A DNA stretch of 56,536 nucleotides from assembly GCA_964488085.1 (NCBI GenBank), contig CAZATK010000002.1:1-56536 (forward strand), in the 5' to 3' direction. Of this stretch, positions 17,152 to 25,582 are shown in pieces. This DNA comes from CAZATK01 sp964488085 (GTDB taxonomy: Bacteria; Patescibacteriota; Minisyncoccia; UBA6257; UBA11618). Each line of letters starts with the position of its first letter. Position 1 is the stretch's first letter. The notes below the pieces were generated by a model, which did not search any database, was not told the DNA's origin, and saw only the letters and a list, made by a program, of their open reading frames with translations. The position numbers were made by a program, and so were the translations under genes.

Positions 17152-17820
17152 TCAATTAAATTTTACCGACCTTTTTAACGCTCTCAATCCAATCAGATGT
17201 AACACTAGGGATATCGGCACAGCAAAAAGCGGAATCATCACTAAAGGATACAATGAAAATTGTTCGGTGGAAATAGCCATTGGTATAAATTGAACGGGTC
17301 TGGGGAAAACTAAAATACCGACGCCTAAGGCAATTATTAAATCAATAATGCCAATAATATTCCAAATAAAAACCGTTTGTTTAGCATACGGTTTTTTTAA
17401 GAAATAAATAATTGCAACTATTGGCGCTGTCACGCCGACAATGATATCGCCGATACCGGCTGGAAAAGCAAAAATAGCGGGCAATAGCTGTTGCTGATAT
17501 AAAGTGAAAAAAACATAGCCCATTATTCTATATGTTTGGATAACTGTTAATAGCGGTATAGAAACTGATTCTACGAAATTTTTTATTGCGGTTGAGGATA
17601 ACAATCTTCTTAAGATATCAAAAAGAATTAGGAAAGCTAAAAGAATATTAGGAGCGAATAAAGGATTTTTAGCAAAAAAACCTAACTTTCCAAGCCAAAC
17701 AACTCCTCCAAACCAAATAAACAAAACCACGCCGCTTATTAAAAAAATCTTCCAGTTTGTACTCTTAAAAATCACTAATAAGGCTAGTAAAATAAATATT
17801 AAAGTTGGGATAATAATCAT
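17152..17820 (-). CDS. Polytopic membrane protein of unknown function
   Basis: The 222-aa protein has about six or seven membrane segments and few charged residues. A central stretch, TYRIMGYVFFTLYQQQLLPAIFAFPAGIGD, looks like a conserved block of an uncharacterised membrane family that I cannot name. It lies 9 nt downstream of the DEAD-box helicase on the same strand and 7 nt upstream of a 46-aa hydrophobic ORF, so the three are probably one transcript. Confidence 0.7.
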   Translation of the reverse strand: MIIIPTLIFILLALLVIFKSTNWKIFLISGVVLFIWFGGVVWLGKLGFFAKNPLFAPNILLAFLILFDILRRLLSSTAIKNFVESVSIPLLTVIQTYRIMGYVFFTLYQQQLLPAIFAFPAGIGDIIVGVTAPIVAIIYFLKKPYAKQTVFIWNIIGIIDLIIALGVGILVFPRPVQFIPMAISTEQFSLYPLVMIPLFAVPISLVLHLIGLRALKRSVKFN

Positions 17821-17829
17821 TTATGTTAA

Positions 17830-19002
17830 TTATAATCTAAATCTTCTATTTCTATTAAAAGAGCGTGGGCGCTCTTGATGTCTTGCGGGAGGCATGTCTG
17901 GTAATGCGGAAAGTGGCAATGTTGCCTTAATAAGCCGTTCTATATTGCGGATGTCTTGTTTTTGATCGGGCGTGGCAAACGAAATGGCGTGTCCGGCGCC
18001 ACCGATTCTTCCGGTTCGTCCGATACGATGAACATAATCCTCTGGACTTTGAGGAAGATCATAATTCAACACAAGTTCTATGCCTTTTACGTCTATACCA
18101 CGAGAGGCAATGTCAGTAGCAACCAGAATTCGGTAAGTGCCGTTTCGAAATCCTTCAAGCGCTTCTTTGCGCTGATTGAGCGATCGGTTAGAATGAATTT
18201 CCGCCGCTTTATAACCAAGAGAGCGAATGTGCGCAGTAATTCTTTTCGCGCCGAATTTCATTCGGGAAAATATTAGAACTGATCCACGATACTCCATTAA
18301 AATTTTTTCAAGGAGTCGTGGTTTGTCTTGTTTTTGTACGAAAAAAAGTTCTTGAGTAATTTTTTCCGCAAGAGTTCCTGACGGAGCAACTTCAATTCGA
18401 AGCGGAAGTTTCATATGTGTCTGCGCTATAACAACGATGTCTTGTGGCATCGTGGCCGAGAAAAGCATTGTTTGCCGTTCTCGAGGCAAGACATTAAGAA
18501 TGCGATTAAGCTGTGGGGCAAAACCCATATCAAGCATTCGGTCCGCTTCATCAAGAACAAGAATAGCAACGGATTTTAGCGAGACCGTTTTTTGTTCTAA
18601 ATGGTCAATAATTCTTCCCGGAGTCCCAATTACTATTTGTGGATTTTTACGGAGCGCTTGAATTTGACGACTGATTGGTTCTCCCCCAATTAAAACGGCT
18701 GTTCGAACACCTACTGACAATCCGACTTTATGAAAAACATCGCTTACTTGAAGCGCGAGTTCGCGCGTGGGCACAACAATAAGTCCCGGCTTTCCGCTAA
18801 TCGCGGCTTGAATCATAGGTATACCAAAAGCAAGTGTTTTTCCCGTACCAGTTTGAGCAATGCCAATCATATCTTTTCCCTCTATTGCCAATGGTATAGA
18901 TTTATATTGAATTGGCGTAGGAATAGTAAAATTCAGCTTATCAAGTACCGATAAAATATTTGGCGCAATGCCAAGATTATAGAAACCAGATTGCTTAATC
19001 AT
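17830..19002 (-). CDS. DEAD-box RNA helicase (RhlE-like)
   Basis: The two-domain helicase shows the whole motif set: Q-motif region PTPIQYKSIP, motif I AQTGTGKT, Ia PTRELA, Ib GTPGR, II DEAD, III SAT, V ATDIASRGID and VI HRIGRTGR. It ends in a short basic tail (RPRSFNRNRRFRL) that could hold RNA. Such helicases remodel structured RNA and assist ribosome assembly or mRNA decay. I place the start at ATG 19002. A TATAAT at 19010-19015 overlaps the upstream ATG (19011), so a transcript from it would begin at about the 19002 codon, without a leader. Codon use is somewhat more GC-rich than its neighbours. Confidence 0.92.
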   Translation of the reverse strand: MIKQSGFYNLGIAPNILSVLDKLNFTIPTPIQYKSIPLAIEGKDMIGIAQTGTGKTLAFGIPMIQAAISGKPGLIVVPTRELALQVSDVFHKVGLSVGVRTAVLIGGEPISRQIQALRKNPQIVIGTPGRIIDHLEQKTVSLKSVAILVLDEADRMLDMGFAPQLNRILNVLPRERQTMLFSATMPQDIVVIAQTHMKLPLRIEVAPSGTLAEKITQELFFVQKQDKPRLLEKILMEYRGSVLIFSRMKFGAKRITAHIRSLGYKAAEIHSNRSLNQRKEALEGFRNGTYRILVATDIASRGIDVKGIELVLNYDLPQSPEDYVHRIGRTGRIGGAGHAISFATPDQKQDIRNIERLIKATLPLSALPDMPPARHQERPRSFNRNRRFRL

Positions 19003-19086
19003 TTCGGTCATTATACCATTAAAAGTAGTAAATAGCAATATTTTTGTGTAATTGTAATAATAAATAGGTTATCATAATTTATATAT

Positions 19087-19647
19087 ATGCGAGATGGTTC
19101 AAAGAAACTTCATTTGATTAAGGACGTTGCTATTTTGGCTCTCAGTATCGCGTTTGCTATTATTCTTGCAAAAAATGGTTTTTGGGAATCTATCATAACA
19201 ACTTATCAGGAATTAAGATTTATAGGCAGTTTTGTTGTCGGAATGTTTTTCACATCTATTCTTACTACGGCTCCAGCTATTATTATGCTGGCAGAATTAT
19301 CTCAAAAATTCCCTCTTTTAGAAGTTGCTTTTTTTGGAGGACTGGGTGCTGTGGTGGGAGATTTGATAATCTTTCTTTTTATTCGAGAATCAGTAATGGA
19401 AGATATTTCTTATTTGTTAAAAAAATCCAAGTTAGAAAGATTAGGGCACATTTTTCGTCTAAAAACCTTCAGAAGATTAATTTTTTTATTGGGCGGTTTG
19501 GTGCTCGCCTCCCCCCTGCCCGATGAATTGGGGTTGGCAATGATGGGATTATCCAAAACTCGAACTTTAATATTTATACCAACCGCCTTTATTTTTAATT
19601 TCTTAGGAATTATGGCTATTGGAATTATTGCTAGATTTTTTAATTAA
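19087..19647 (+). CDS. Polytopic membrane protein, DedA/VTT-like by topology
   Basis: A 186-aa protein with about four or five membrane segments. The stretch FFGGLGAVVGDLIIFLFIRE and the later ASPLPDELG resemble the glycine- and proline-bearing re-entrant motifs of DedA/SNARE-associated (VTT) proteins, but the match is weak. A promoter-like TTGTAA-17-TAATTT sits directly before the ATG, predicting a leaderless mRNA. It shares the intergenic region with the divergent helicase. Confidence 0.6.
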   Translation: MRDGSKKLHLIKDVAILALSIAFAIILAKNGFWESIITTYQELRFIGSFVVGMFFTSILTTAPAIIMLAELSQKFPLLEVAFFGGLGAVVGDLIIFLFIRESVMEDISYLLKKSKLERLGHIFRLKTFRRLIFLLGGLVLASPLPDELGLAMMGLSKTRTLIFIPTAFIFNFLGIMAIGIIARFFN

Positions 19648-19652
19648 ACGGG

Positions 19653-19790
19653 ATGAAAACTGTTTTTTTCATAATATTAATGCCAATAATAATTATATTT
19701 TTTGTTATTGGACTAATTTATTATTTATTTACTAAAAGCGACGTCGTTTTAGAAACGTGGAACGATATTCTCGAGCCTTTTTGGGTTTAG
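19653..19790 (+). CDS. Small single-pass membrane protein, 45 aa
   Basis: An ATG at 19653, five nt after the preceding stop, opens a 45-codon frame. The product has one hydrophobic helix (about residues 4-25, rich in I/F/V) and a short acidic tail ending in ILEPFWV. It reads as a real short gene co-transcribed with the DedA-like neighbour. Function unknown. Confidence 0.55.
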   Translation: MKTVFFIILMPIIIIFFVIGLIYYLFTKSDVVLETWNDILEPFWV

Positions 19791-19801
19791 CACAATATAT
19801 C

Positions 19802-20608
19802 CTAATTAACTATTAATGTTAATTTAGCAGACGAATATTTTTCTGAGTAAAGATTATGTTGTCCTAAACTAAATACGTTTGTTGAAAGCTCGTAAGATTC
19901 TCCAGGATTTAATAGTTTAATGGATTGGCCAAGATTGCTTATGTTATGTGTAACGCTATCTGCATTTACAAAGATAATTTTATCACCTTTTCTAACAGTC
20001 AATTTTTCCGGAGAAAATTTAAAATCTTTAATCGTTACATTGTGAATAGGCACTTGTATTTGTTCTTTATAGAGAATTTGAAAAGGAGCGCTTTGGCCTT
20101 CCGTACCTTTATTATCTAAAGCAACTTTAATAATATAAGCGCCTATTTGAATGTCTTTTCTCACTGGGTTGTCTTTACTTAAAGAAACACTCCTAGTATC
20201 CCATGTGTGAGAAGTTTGATTATAATTAAGTCCCGATGTAATCCAGCCAGCTATTTCTTTAGTTTGCGCATTAACGAGATAAACTCCGCCAATCAGTCCC
20301 ACTGTATAGCCGGTGGCGTTGTCCCATTTTATAGTATGGCTTTTACCAAATTCCCATTGTTCGTTGGCTGTTGGTGAAAGAATAATTGGTGCTTTAGGAG
20401 TCTTCCATTTTAGCGTTGTAGTTTTTTGTTGAGTGGTGTTTCTAGTTGTCTCGGTTGTCTGAGTTTGGCTTGTAGATTGAGCAGTAGATTGAAGAATAAT
20501 CAGCTTGGTTTTTATTGATTTTAATTTAAGATTTTGAAAGTAAACGACGGTCAATAAAACGACAATAATACCGGCAATCCAAAAGTATTTTTTGTTTATT
20601 AGTTGCAT
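19802..20608 (-). CDS. Membrane-anchored protein: Kre9/KNH-like domain plus cupredoxin-like domain lacking the Cu-Cys
   Basis: This 268-aa protein has an N-terminal membrane helix (about 8-25) and a Ser/Thr/Gln-rich stalk (about 38-72). A beta-sandwich follows that resembles the Kre9/KNH Ser-Thr-rich family (FGKSHTIKWDN ... GAYIIKVALD). The C-terminal ~80 residues resemble plastocyanin-type cupredoxins (FSPEKLTVRKGDKIIFVNAD-S-V-THNI). The usual copper-binding Cys loop (YxCxxHxxM) reads HNLYSEKYSSA, so copper binding is doubtful. The -10 TGCTATTAT lies six nt before the ATG. Confidence 0.7.
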   Translation of the reverse strand: MQLINKKYFWIAGIIVVLLTVVYFQNLKLKSIKTKLIILQSTAQSTSQTQTTETTRNTTQQKTTTLKWKTPKAPIILSPTANEQWEFGKSHTIKWDNATGYTVGLIGGVYLVNAQTKEIAGWITSGLNYNQTSHTWDTRSVSLSKDNPVRKDIQIGAYIIKVALDNKGTEGQSAPFQILYKEQIQVPIHNVTIKDFKFSPEKLTVRKGDKIIFVNADSVTHNISNLGQSIKLLNPGESYELSTNVFSLGQHNLYSEKYSSAKLTLIVN

Positions 20609-20622
20609 CTACCTATAATAGC

Positions 20623-20651
20623 ACAAAACCTGCCTTTAGGGCAGGGTTTGT
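20623..20651 (-). terminator. Terminator of RNase P RNA
   Basis: On the minus strand, CCTGCC pairs with GGCAGG around a short loop, followed by TTTT. It sits directly after the P1 3' strand of the RNase P RNA. Confidence 0.7.
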
Positions 20652-21070
20652 GAGTGGCAAGCAATAAGCCGGATTCTGTCGAGGACAACCATTTATCTAA
20701 GCGGCACCCCGCCAGTGCAACGCACTGGCGGTACGGCCTTGCATTCAAGTAAGGATTTAGCTGTTTCACTTCTGGCTTGTGTCCCTATACCAGATTTAGA
20801 CCAACTAGCTTGGGATTGGGTCTCCTCGCGACTTTCGTCGCGGGGCATCACTGTTCGCACCTCTGTATTACTACTGACGAGCTTGCGCTCGCTACCTTAT
20901 TACTTTTCTTCAAAGTGAATGTCCGGACTTTCCTCCAACTTTGTTTGAGCGAAGCGAAACTACAAAGTTGAGAGCCTCGCCGAAGCCCTAAAGGGCGAAG
21001 GCGGGCACATCATATTTTGTAATTTATCACTAGCTTGAAAACAAAATCAGCGATTGTCTAACTTACCACT
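20651..21070 (-). ncRNA. rnpB: RNase P RNA (type A-like)
   Basis: Minus-strand sequence contains the universal GAGGAAAGTCCGGAC (P4 5' strand) and ACAGAATCCGGCTTA (P4 3' strand). P1 is AGTGGTAAG pairing with CTTGCCACT, and P2 is GACAATC with GGTTGTC, in the positions expected from E. coli. Other hairpins (CGCGAC/GTCGCG and CGCCAGTGC/GCACTGGCG) fall between. Total length is about 420 nt. The segment between P2 and P4, normally a compact P3, is about 130 nt and holds a GC-rich hairpin plus a 9-bp CAACTTTGT/ACAAAGTTG hairpin. Confidence 0.95.
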
Positions 21071-21076
21071 GTCCGT

Positions 21077-21105
21077 ATTATAACATATTTATAATATTAA
21101 AGCAA
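21077..21105 (-). promoter_or_regulatory. Promoter of RNase P RNA
   Basis: On the minus strand, TTGCTT (21105-21100) and TATAAT (21082-21077) are 17 nt apart. The predicted start, about 21070, matches the first base of the P1 helix. Confidence 0.8.
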
Positions 21106-21510
21106 GTGGCTGTCTAATTCTTCATTCACTAATTTATCCGCCTCAACGTTTTTTTCTCTTGGCACTAAATTAAATTTAACGGACTTGAAGTCCTGTTTTA
21201 AATTCCAAACCTCAATGAATAATAATTGCAAATCAACATCCTTAACTTTATATTCTCCACCAACTTGTTTATAAAGAAGTTCGCTATCCACATTTATTTC
21301 CAAAATAAATTCTTTGGCTTTATCTTTGCCAAATATCTGAGTGACTTTTTTTAAAGCAAAAATAACAGCTTTATATTCAGCAACATTATTAGTTGTTTCT
21401 CCTATATATTCTTTATATCCGCGATCTCCTATCAATGCGCCTATTGCGGCATGACCCGGATTGCCCCTAGCTCCTCCATCAGTGAATATGATTAATTTAT
21501 TATGGACCAT
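21097..21510 (-). CDS. RNase HI-fold protein (ribonuclease HI family)
   Basis: A 137-aa RNase H-fold protein. Catalytic acidic residues are visible in order: FTDGGARGNPG (Asp), NNVAEYKAV (Glu), NVDSELLYKQ (Asp) and NVEADKLVNE (Asp). It should cut RNA in RNA-DNA hybrids. The start overlaps the end of the DHH phosphoesterase by 19 nt, so the two nucleases are probably co-translated. The classic basic protrusion of E. coli RNase HI is not evident. Confidence 0.88.
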   Translation of the reverse strand: MVHNKLIIFTDGGARGNPGHAAIGALIGDRGYKEYIGETTNNVAEYKAVIFALKKVTQIFGKDKAKEFILEINVDSELLYKQVGGEYKVKDVDLQLLFIEVWNLKQDFKSVKFNLVPREKNVEADKLVNEELDSHLL

Positions 21511-22328
21511 GGTAATGGTTTATTAATTTCTACCGTAAAACCTGCTGATGCTTTATGGCCACCACCGCCAAATTTTTCGGCAATTTCGGCAACATCAACA
21601 CTGCCGTCAGAACGCAGGGATACTATAATTTTACCGTCTTTTTTGCTCCACACAATACCTATAGGAGGCATTTTTTTAACTAAAGCGCTTCCGAGATCAG
21701 ACGAAAAAAAACTAGGACCATTAGCGGCAAGAGTTTTATATTTCTCAAATTCCACTTGTTCGCTATAACTATTCACTATTTTTTTTATCAAATGTTCTTT
21801 ATAAGAACTAATTATTTTTCCTTGCTCTATTATTTTTTTCTTTTTTAAAGAAACATCTATATTTTTTATAATCTTATCCCATTTATTAAAATCAAATTCC
21901 GTTGTTTCTAAAACATTCATAATTTCTCTGGTATGAGGAATTTTAAAACGCCACAAATCAATATCTTCTATGTGCTTTAATAATGTCGGCACCGGTTTGT
22001 CTGGATGAAAATATTTCCAAGATAGGATAGCCCCTGATTGATTGATGTCAAATAAATAATCTTTGGTAATCATTACCGCGTCTTTTGCCGTTATGTGATG
22101 ATCAATCGCAGTAACTCTTTTATTATTTTTTATCAAATCTTTAACAACATTAATAGAATAAGAAAAGTCTATAAAATATAACTCTTTATCAATTAAACCT
22201 TCTACTACTTGTTTATGATGCTGAAGGCCTATGTACTCAGCATTGTTTTTAAATTTTTTCCAAGCGGCCCAAGCACCGCCAAATCCATCTGGACAGTTGC
22301 CGTGATATAAAACAACTATATTTTTCAT
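21492..22328 (-). CDS. DHH-family phosphoesterase
   Basis: The 278-aa protein has the N-terminal DHH motif in AIDHHITAK, the HGNCPDGFGGAW metal-binding loop typical of the subgroup, and a DHHA1-type C-terminal FGGGGHKASAGFTV. Related proteins hydrolyse short RNA oligonucleotides, cyclic dinucleotide products or polyphosphate-like substrates; the substrate here is not clear. Its ATG directly abuts one arm of an 18-bp inverted repeat (22329-22346), so the start region is likely base-paired in the mRNA. It is followed by an overlapping RNase H-fold gene. Confidence 0.85.
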   Translation of the reverse strand: MKNIVVLYHGNCPDGFGGAWAAWKKFKNNAEYIGLQHHKQVVEGLIDKELYFIDFSYSINVVKDLIKNNKRVTAIDHHITAKDAVMITKDYLFDINQSGAILSWKYFHPDKPVPTLLKHIEDIDLWRFKIPHTREIMNVLETTEFDFNKWDKIIKNIDVSLKKKKIIEQGKIISSYKEHLIKKIVNSYSEQVEFEKYKTLAANGPSFFSSDLGSALVKKMPPIGIVWSKKDGKIIVSLRSDGSVDVAEIAEKFGGGGHKASAGFTVEINKPLPWSIIN

Positions 22329-22453
22329 CCCTCACTCAAGAAGAATTAGCTTCGCTATATAGCTAATTCTAATAAAAAAGACCTTTAATGATCGTCTTGT
22401 TTGATTGTGTATTCTATAATTAATCATTCTTAGATATTCTTCTTGAGTGAGGG
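22329..22453 (-). repeat. Inverted-repeat element abutting the DHH start codon, copy 3
   Basis: Perfect 18-bp arms (22329-22346 and 22436-22453) enclose 89 nt. The proximal arm ends one base before the ATG, and its last residues include the only purine-rich ribosome-binding candidate (GTGAGGG). A competing 10-bp hairpin, AGAATTAGCT/AGCTAATTCT (22342-22351/22361-22370), shares bases with the arm, so two mutually exclusive folds exist. A weak stem followed by a T-run (22371-22398, minus sense) could act as an attenuator. Confidence 0.8.
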
Positions 22454-22474
22454 ACAAGTCAAGGCATTATATAG

Positions 22475-23440
22475 TTAAAGGCTGTTGTTTTCTAGTGCCT
22501 CCAGAGCAGGTAGTTTTTTGCCGGATAAAAACTCAAACATTGCCCCTCCGCCAGTAGATATGAAACTAAAACGATTTTCTATACCTAGTGTTTTAAGCAG
22601 TTGATTAGTGTCCCCTCCTCCCACTACCGTAAATGCGTTTGAGTCGGCAACCGCTTCCGCAATTTTTTTAGAACCATTTAAGTATTTAGGATTTTCAAAC
22701 AAACCCAACGGCCCACTCCAAATAATAGTTTTGGCCTCCCTAATTATTTCCGAATATTTTTTTATGGTTTCGGGGCCAATATCAAAACCATCATTATTAT
22801 CAGTTGAAAATATAACATTCCGATGGGCGGGTAAATTGGAGATTGAAGATTTATTGTATGCGCCTCCCATTAAAAAGTAATCGGCCTTATCTTTAAAATT
22901 TTCTATCATGCCAGCTTTGTCGGCAATTTTAATTCCGCCAATAATAACAATCAAGGGTTTTTCCGGGTTTATCATAACCTTAGAGAGATTTTCAATTTCT
23001 TTTTCTAAAAGTAATCCTGCGTAAGACGGCAAAAATTTAGTAATGGCCACTAATGAAGCGCACGAGCGATGACTTGTCGCAAAATCGTCATTAACAAAAA
23101 AATCTCCCCTACTGGCCAATTCTTGACCAAATTCCACATTATTTTCTTGTTCGCGACGATCAAAACGAAGATTCTCAAGCCACTCTAATTTATGGCCTAT
23201 TTTTTTGGACAATATTTCAATAAACGGCGCGAGCGATAATTCTAGGTCTATACCATCAGGCCTTCCACGATGACTCAAGATAATAATTTTCGCCCCGTTT
23301 TCTTCTAGAAATTTTATAGTAGGAATAACTGCGTCTATTCTTAGAGATTCCTTATCGGGATTTTTAATATCTAAATTAATTCTTAAAAGGCAAGTTTTGT
23401 TATTTATACCGCCTTTTTCAAGTTGACTTAAAAATTGCAT
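22475..23440 (-). CDS. pgk: Phosphoglycerate kinase, shortened form
   Basis: This ~321-aa protein catalyses the ATP-forming step of lower glycolysis. Recognisable are LSHRGRP, ENLRFDRRE, NDDFATSHR, IIGGIKIADK, WSGPLGLFE, VGGGDTNQLL and ISTGGGAMFEFL. It is about 70 residues shorter than usual, mostly through a trimmed loop before ENLRF and a trimmed segment in the C-terminal lobe. The family RVDFN motif reads RINLD, moving the acidic residue. I chose ATG 23440 rather than an upstream TTG. Its promoter region is shared with divergent rpmA in only 38 nt. Confidence 0.88.
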   Translation of the reverse strand: MQFLSQLEKGGINNKTCLLRINLDIKNPDKESLRIDAVIPTIKFLEENGAKIIILSHRGRPDGIDLELSLAPFIEILSKKIGHKLEWLENLRFDRREQENNVEFGQELASRGDFFVNDDFATSHRSCASLVAITKFLPSYAGLLLEKEIENLSKVMINPEKPLIVIIGGIKIADKAGMIENFKDKADYFLMGGAYNKSSISNLPAHRNVIFSTDNNDGFDIGPETIKKYSEIIREAKTIIWSGPLGLFENPKYLNGSKKIAEAVADSNAFTVVGGGDTNQLLKTLGIENRFSFISTGGGAMFEFLSGKKLPALEALENNSL

Positions 23441-23478
23441 AAGTATATAATATATCAATCAATTAAAAATTAGAAATT

Positions 23479-23751
23479 ATGGCGCATACAAAATCTTTAG
23501 GCTCAACAAAATTAGGCAGGGACTCGGCATCTAAACGTCTTGGCATCAAGAAAAATCACGGAGAACATGCTGATTCGGGGCAGATTATTTTAAGACAAAG
23601 GGGTACTCGTTATATTCCCGGCGCAAATGTGGGGCGTGGCGGAGACGATACTCTTTACGCTCTCAAGACTGGAGTTGTAAAATATGCTTCGAGTAAAAAG
23701 GTAAATTTCGATCGCTCTAGAAGATTTATTAAGATTGTTAGTGTCCACTAA
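23479..23751 (+). CDS. rpmA: 50S ribosomal protein L27
   Basis: The 90-aa protein starts MAHTKSLGSTKLGRDS and contains the conserved RLGIKKNHGE and QIILRQRGTRYIPGANVGRGGDDTL core. It lies near the peptidyl-transferase centre of the ribosome. The N-terminal extension cleaved in Firmicutes is absent. TATAAT-like sequence sits in the 38-nt gap with pgk. The end overlaps convergent rplI by 14 bp. Confidence 0.97.
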   Translation: MAHTKSLGSTKLGRDSASKRLGIKKNHGEHADSGQIILRQRGTRYIPGANVGRGGDDTLYALKTGVVKYASSKKVNFDRSRRFIKIVSVH

Positions 23752-24163
23752 CAAGTATTTTAATCTTTTCTTTTACTCCTTTTCCAAAGTTTATTTCTAT
23801 TTCATTTTCCCCATTCTTTTTTATGGGATTGTCTATTTCCACTTTAACTTCTTTTAATCCTCTCTGAACAAGGGATTTTTCTATATCTTCTTTTTTTACA
23901 GAACCATAAACCTCTCCCCTCTCTCCAACTTTTAATTTAAATTCCAAAGGATTTTCAGTTAATTCCTTTAAATATTTTTTAATTCCCAATAACCTGTTTT
24001 TTTCTTTTATTTCCGTTTCCGTTTTTATTTTTAATCCTTCGGCATTAAGCGGTGTAGCCATTTTTTTAGGAATTAAAAAATTACGAGCGTAGCCATCATT
24101 AACTTCTTTTACGTCAAATCTGCGTCCCACACCGCGAATATCTTGCAATAAAACAATCCGCAT
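23738..24163 (-). CDS. rplI: 50S ribosomal protein L9
   Basis: A 141-aa L9 with the N-terminal RNA-binding domain (MRIVLLQDIRGVGRRFDVKEV, DGYARNFLIPKKMA), a linking helix, and the C-terminal domain (GEVYGSVKKEDIEKSL). The length is normal. L9 is reported to be missing from some Candidate Phyla Radiation lineages, so its presence helps place this genome. It follows the S41 protease gene on the same strand with 6 nt between. Confidence 0.95.
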   Translation of the reverse strand: MRIVLLQDIRGVGRRFDVKEVNDGYARNFLIPKKMATPLNAEGLKIKTETEIKEKNRLLGIKKYLKELTENPLEFKLKVGERGEVYGSVKKEDIEKSLVQRGLKEVKVEIDNPIKKNGENEIEINFGKGVKEKIKILVSGH

Positions 24164-24169
24164 TGTTTC

Positions 24170-25393
24170 TTATTTAACTAGTCCTTTAATTACTTCCAGC
24201 GCTTTGTCTAATTGAGGATCTTTCTTTTTCTCAATATCTTCATCGGATAGTTTGACTACGAAATCTGGTTCTAGTCCGTTTTTGTCAATTTGTTGCCCTT
24301 TAGGTAATATCCAGTGAGCTATTGTTATTTTTATAGTTGATCCATCGTGCAAATTCTTTAATTCTTGAACCGTTCCTTTGCCAAAGCTTTTTTCACCAAC
24401 TATTTTTATTCCTAGATGATCCCGCAATGCGCCGGCTAAAATTTCACTGGCAGATGCCGAGCCACTGTTAATTAAAATTATGATAGGAATATCTCCTACT
24501 ATACTGCCACCAGTTGCTTTAAATGTTTCTTTTTTACCGGAGCGAAATTCTTCGTAAACCACATCTTTTCCAGATTCTAAAAATAATCCAGCTATGGAGA
24601 TTGCGCTGTCCAAATATCCTCCGGGATTATTTCTTAAATCTAAAATAATTCCTTTAGCATTTTCATTTTTAATTTTTTCTATCGTTTCAGCCATTAAAAC
24701 AGGACTTACTTCGTTAAAAGTAAATAATTGAATATAGGCAATCTGTTCGTCTTTCATCTTCCATTCTATAACAGGTATCTTAATAATATCCCTGATAATT
24801 GTTTTTTTAATTGGTTTTTCCTGCCCGTTCCTTCCAATGGTCAAATTAACTTGCGTACCCTTAGGGCCTCTTATTAATTTTACGGCGTCGTTAATATTAA
24901 AACTGCTGGTAGAACTTGCATTAACTTCTAATATTTTATCGCCACTGCGTAATCCAGCTTTTTCTGCCGGTGAGTCCTTAAGAGGCGCTATAATAATCAA
25001 TTGATCATTTTTAAATCCTATTTCCGCGCCTATTCCGCCGAAACTGCCATTCAGGTCTTCAGAAAACTTTTTAGAGTCTGAAGGGCTGAAAAATGTAGAA
25101 TGCGGATCTTTTAAGGCCTCTACTAAACCGCTAGCCGCTCCATAAACTAAATCTTGATTTTTAATGTCACCGGCATTAAGATGTAACTCCTTAATAGTTT
25201 TCCATGTTTCCCAGAACACTCCAAAATCAGCGTTGGTTACTAACCCGTCTTCAATATTATCGACGCCTTTAATAATTATCGTTTTTGGATAATAAGTTCC
25301 TGCGTAAAATCCTGCAAGGGCTGTTCCACAAAGTATTAAAAGCGCTATCAGTACGAAAATTTGGGTGTTATATTTTTTGAAAAATCTGTTCAT
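24170..25393 (-). CDS. Carboxyl-terminal processing protease (S41, CtpA-like)
   Basis: About 407 aa, with an N-terminal membrane anchor (about residues 12-33), a PDZ domain (AEKAGLRSGDKILEVN), and an S41 protease core: LRNNPGGYL, NSGSASASEILAGAL (nucleophile Ser) and GEKSFGKGTVQ (Lys). It trims periplasmic or exported proteins from the C-terminus. I use ATG 25393 because an upstream TTG extension would encode the hairpin itself. The start codon lies in a 15-bp inverted-repeat arm, suggesting translation control by RNA folding. Confidence 0.92.
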   Translation of the reverse strand: MNRFFKKYNTQIFVLIALLILCGTALAGFYAGTYYPKTIIIKGVDNIEDGLVTNADFGVFWETWKTIKELHLNAGDIKNQDLVYGAASGLVEALKDPHSTFFSPSDSKKFSEDLNGSFGGIGAEIGFKNDQLIIIAPLKDSPAEKAGLRSGDKILEVNASSTSSFNINDAVKLIRGPKGTQVNLTIGRNGQEKPIKKTIIRDIIKIPVIEWKMKDEQIAYIQLFTFNEVSPVLMAETIEKIKNENAKGIILDLRNNPGGYLDSAISIAGLFLESGKDVVYEEFRSGKKETFKATGGSIVGDIPIIILINSGSASASEILAGALRDHLGIKIVGEKSFGKGTVQELKNLHDGSTIKITIAHWILPKGQQIDKNGLEPDFVVKLSDEDIEKKKDPQLDKALEVIKGLVK

Positions 25394-25512
25394 CCCGTTA
25401 GAGATAGGTCGCCTTGGGCGACCGCAACACAACTATTTTATTTAATATCGACTTTGTTTTGAGAAAGTTCTTGTACTTCATAATTAGCTAATTTAGTTAT
25501 CTCTAACGGGAT
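25392..25512 (-). repeat. Inverted-repeat element overlapping the ctpA start codon, copy 4
   Basis: Perfect 15-bp arms (25392-25406 and 25498-25512) enclose about 90 nt with a GC hairpin GGTCGCC/GGCGACC at 25407-25423. On the minus strand the proximal arm ends in ACGGGAT, including the first two bases of the ATG. A 27-codon ORF inside the element stops 4 nt before that ATG (TAACGGGATG) and might act as a leader peptide; this is speculative. Confidence 0.8.
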
Positions 25513-25582
25513 TCATAGTTAATATTTAATATGATAATGATTTTTTGATAATTTAACAAGATTATGATAGATTAAAGCCGAA

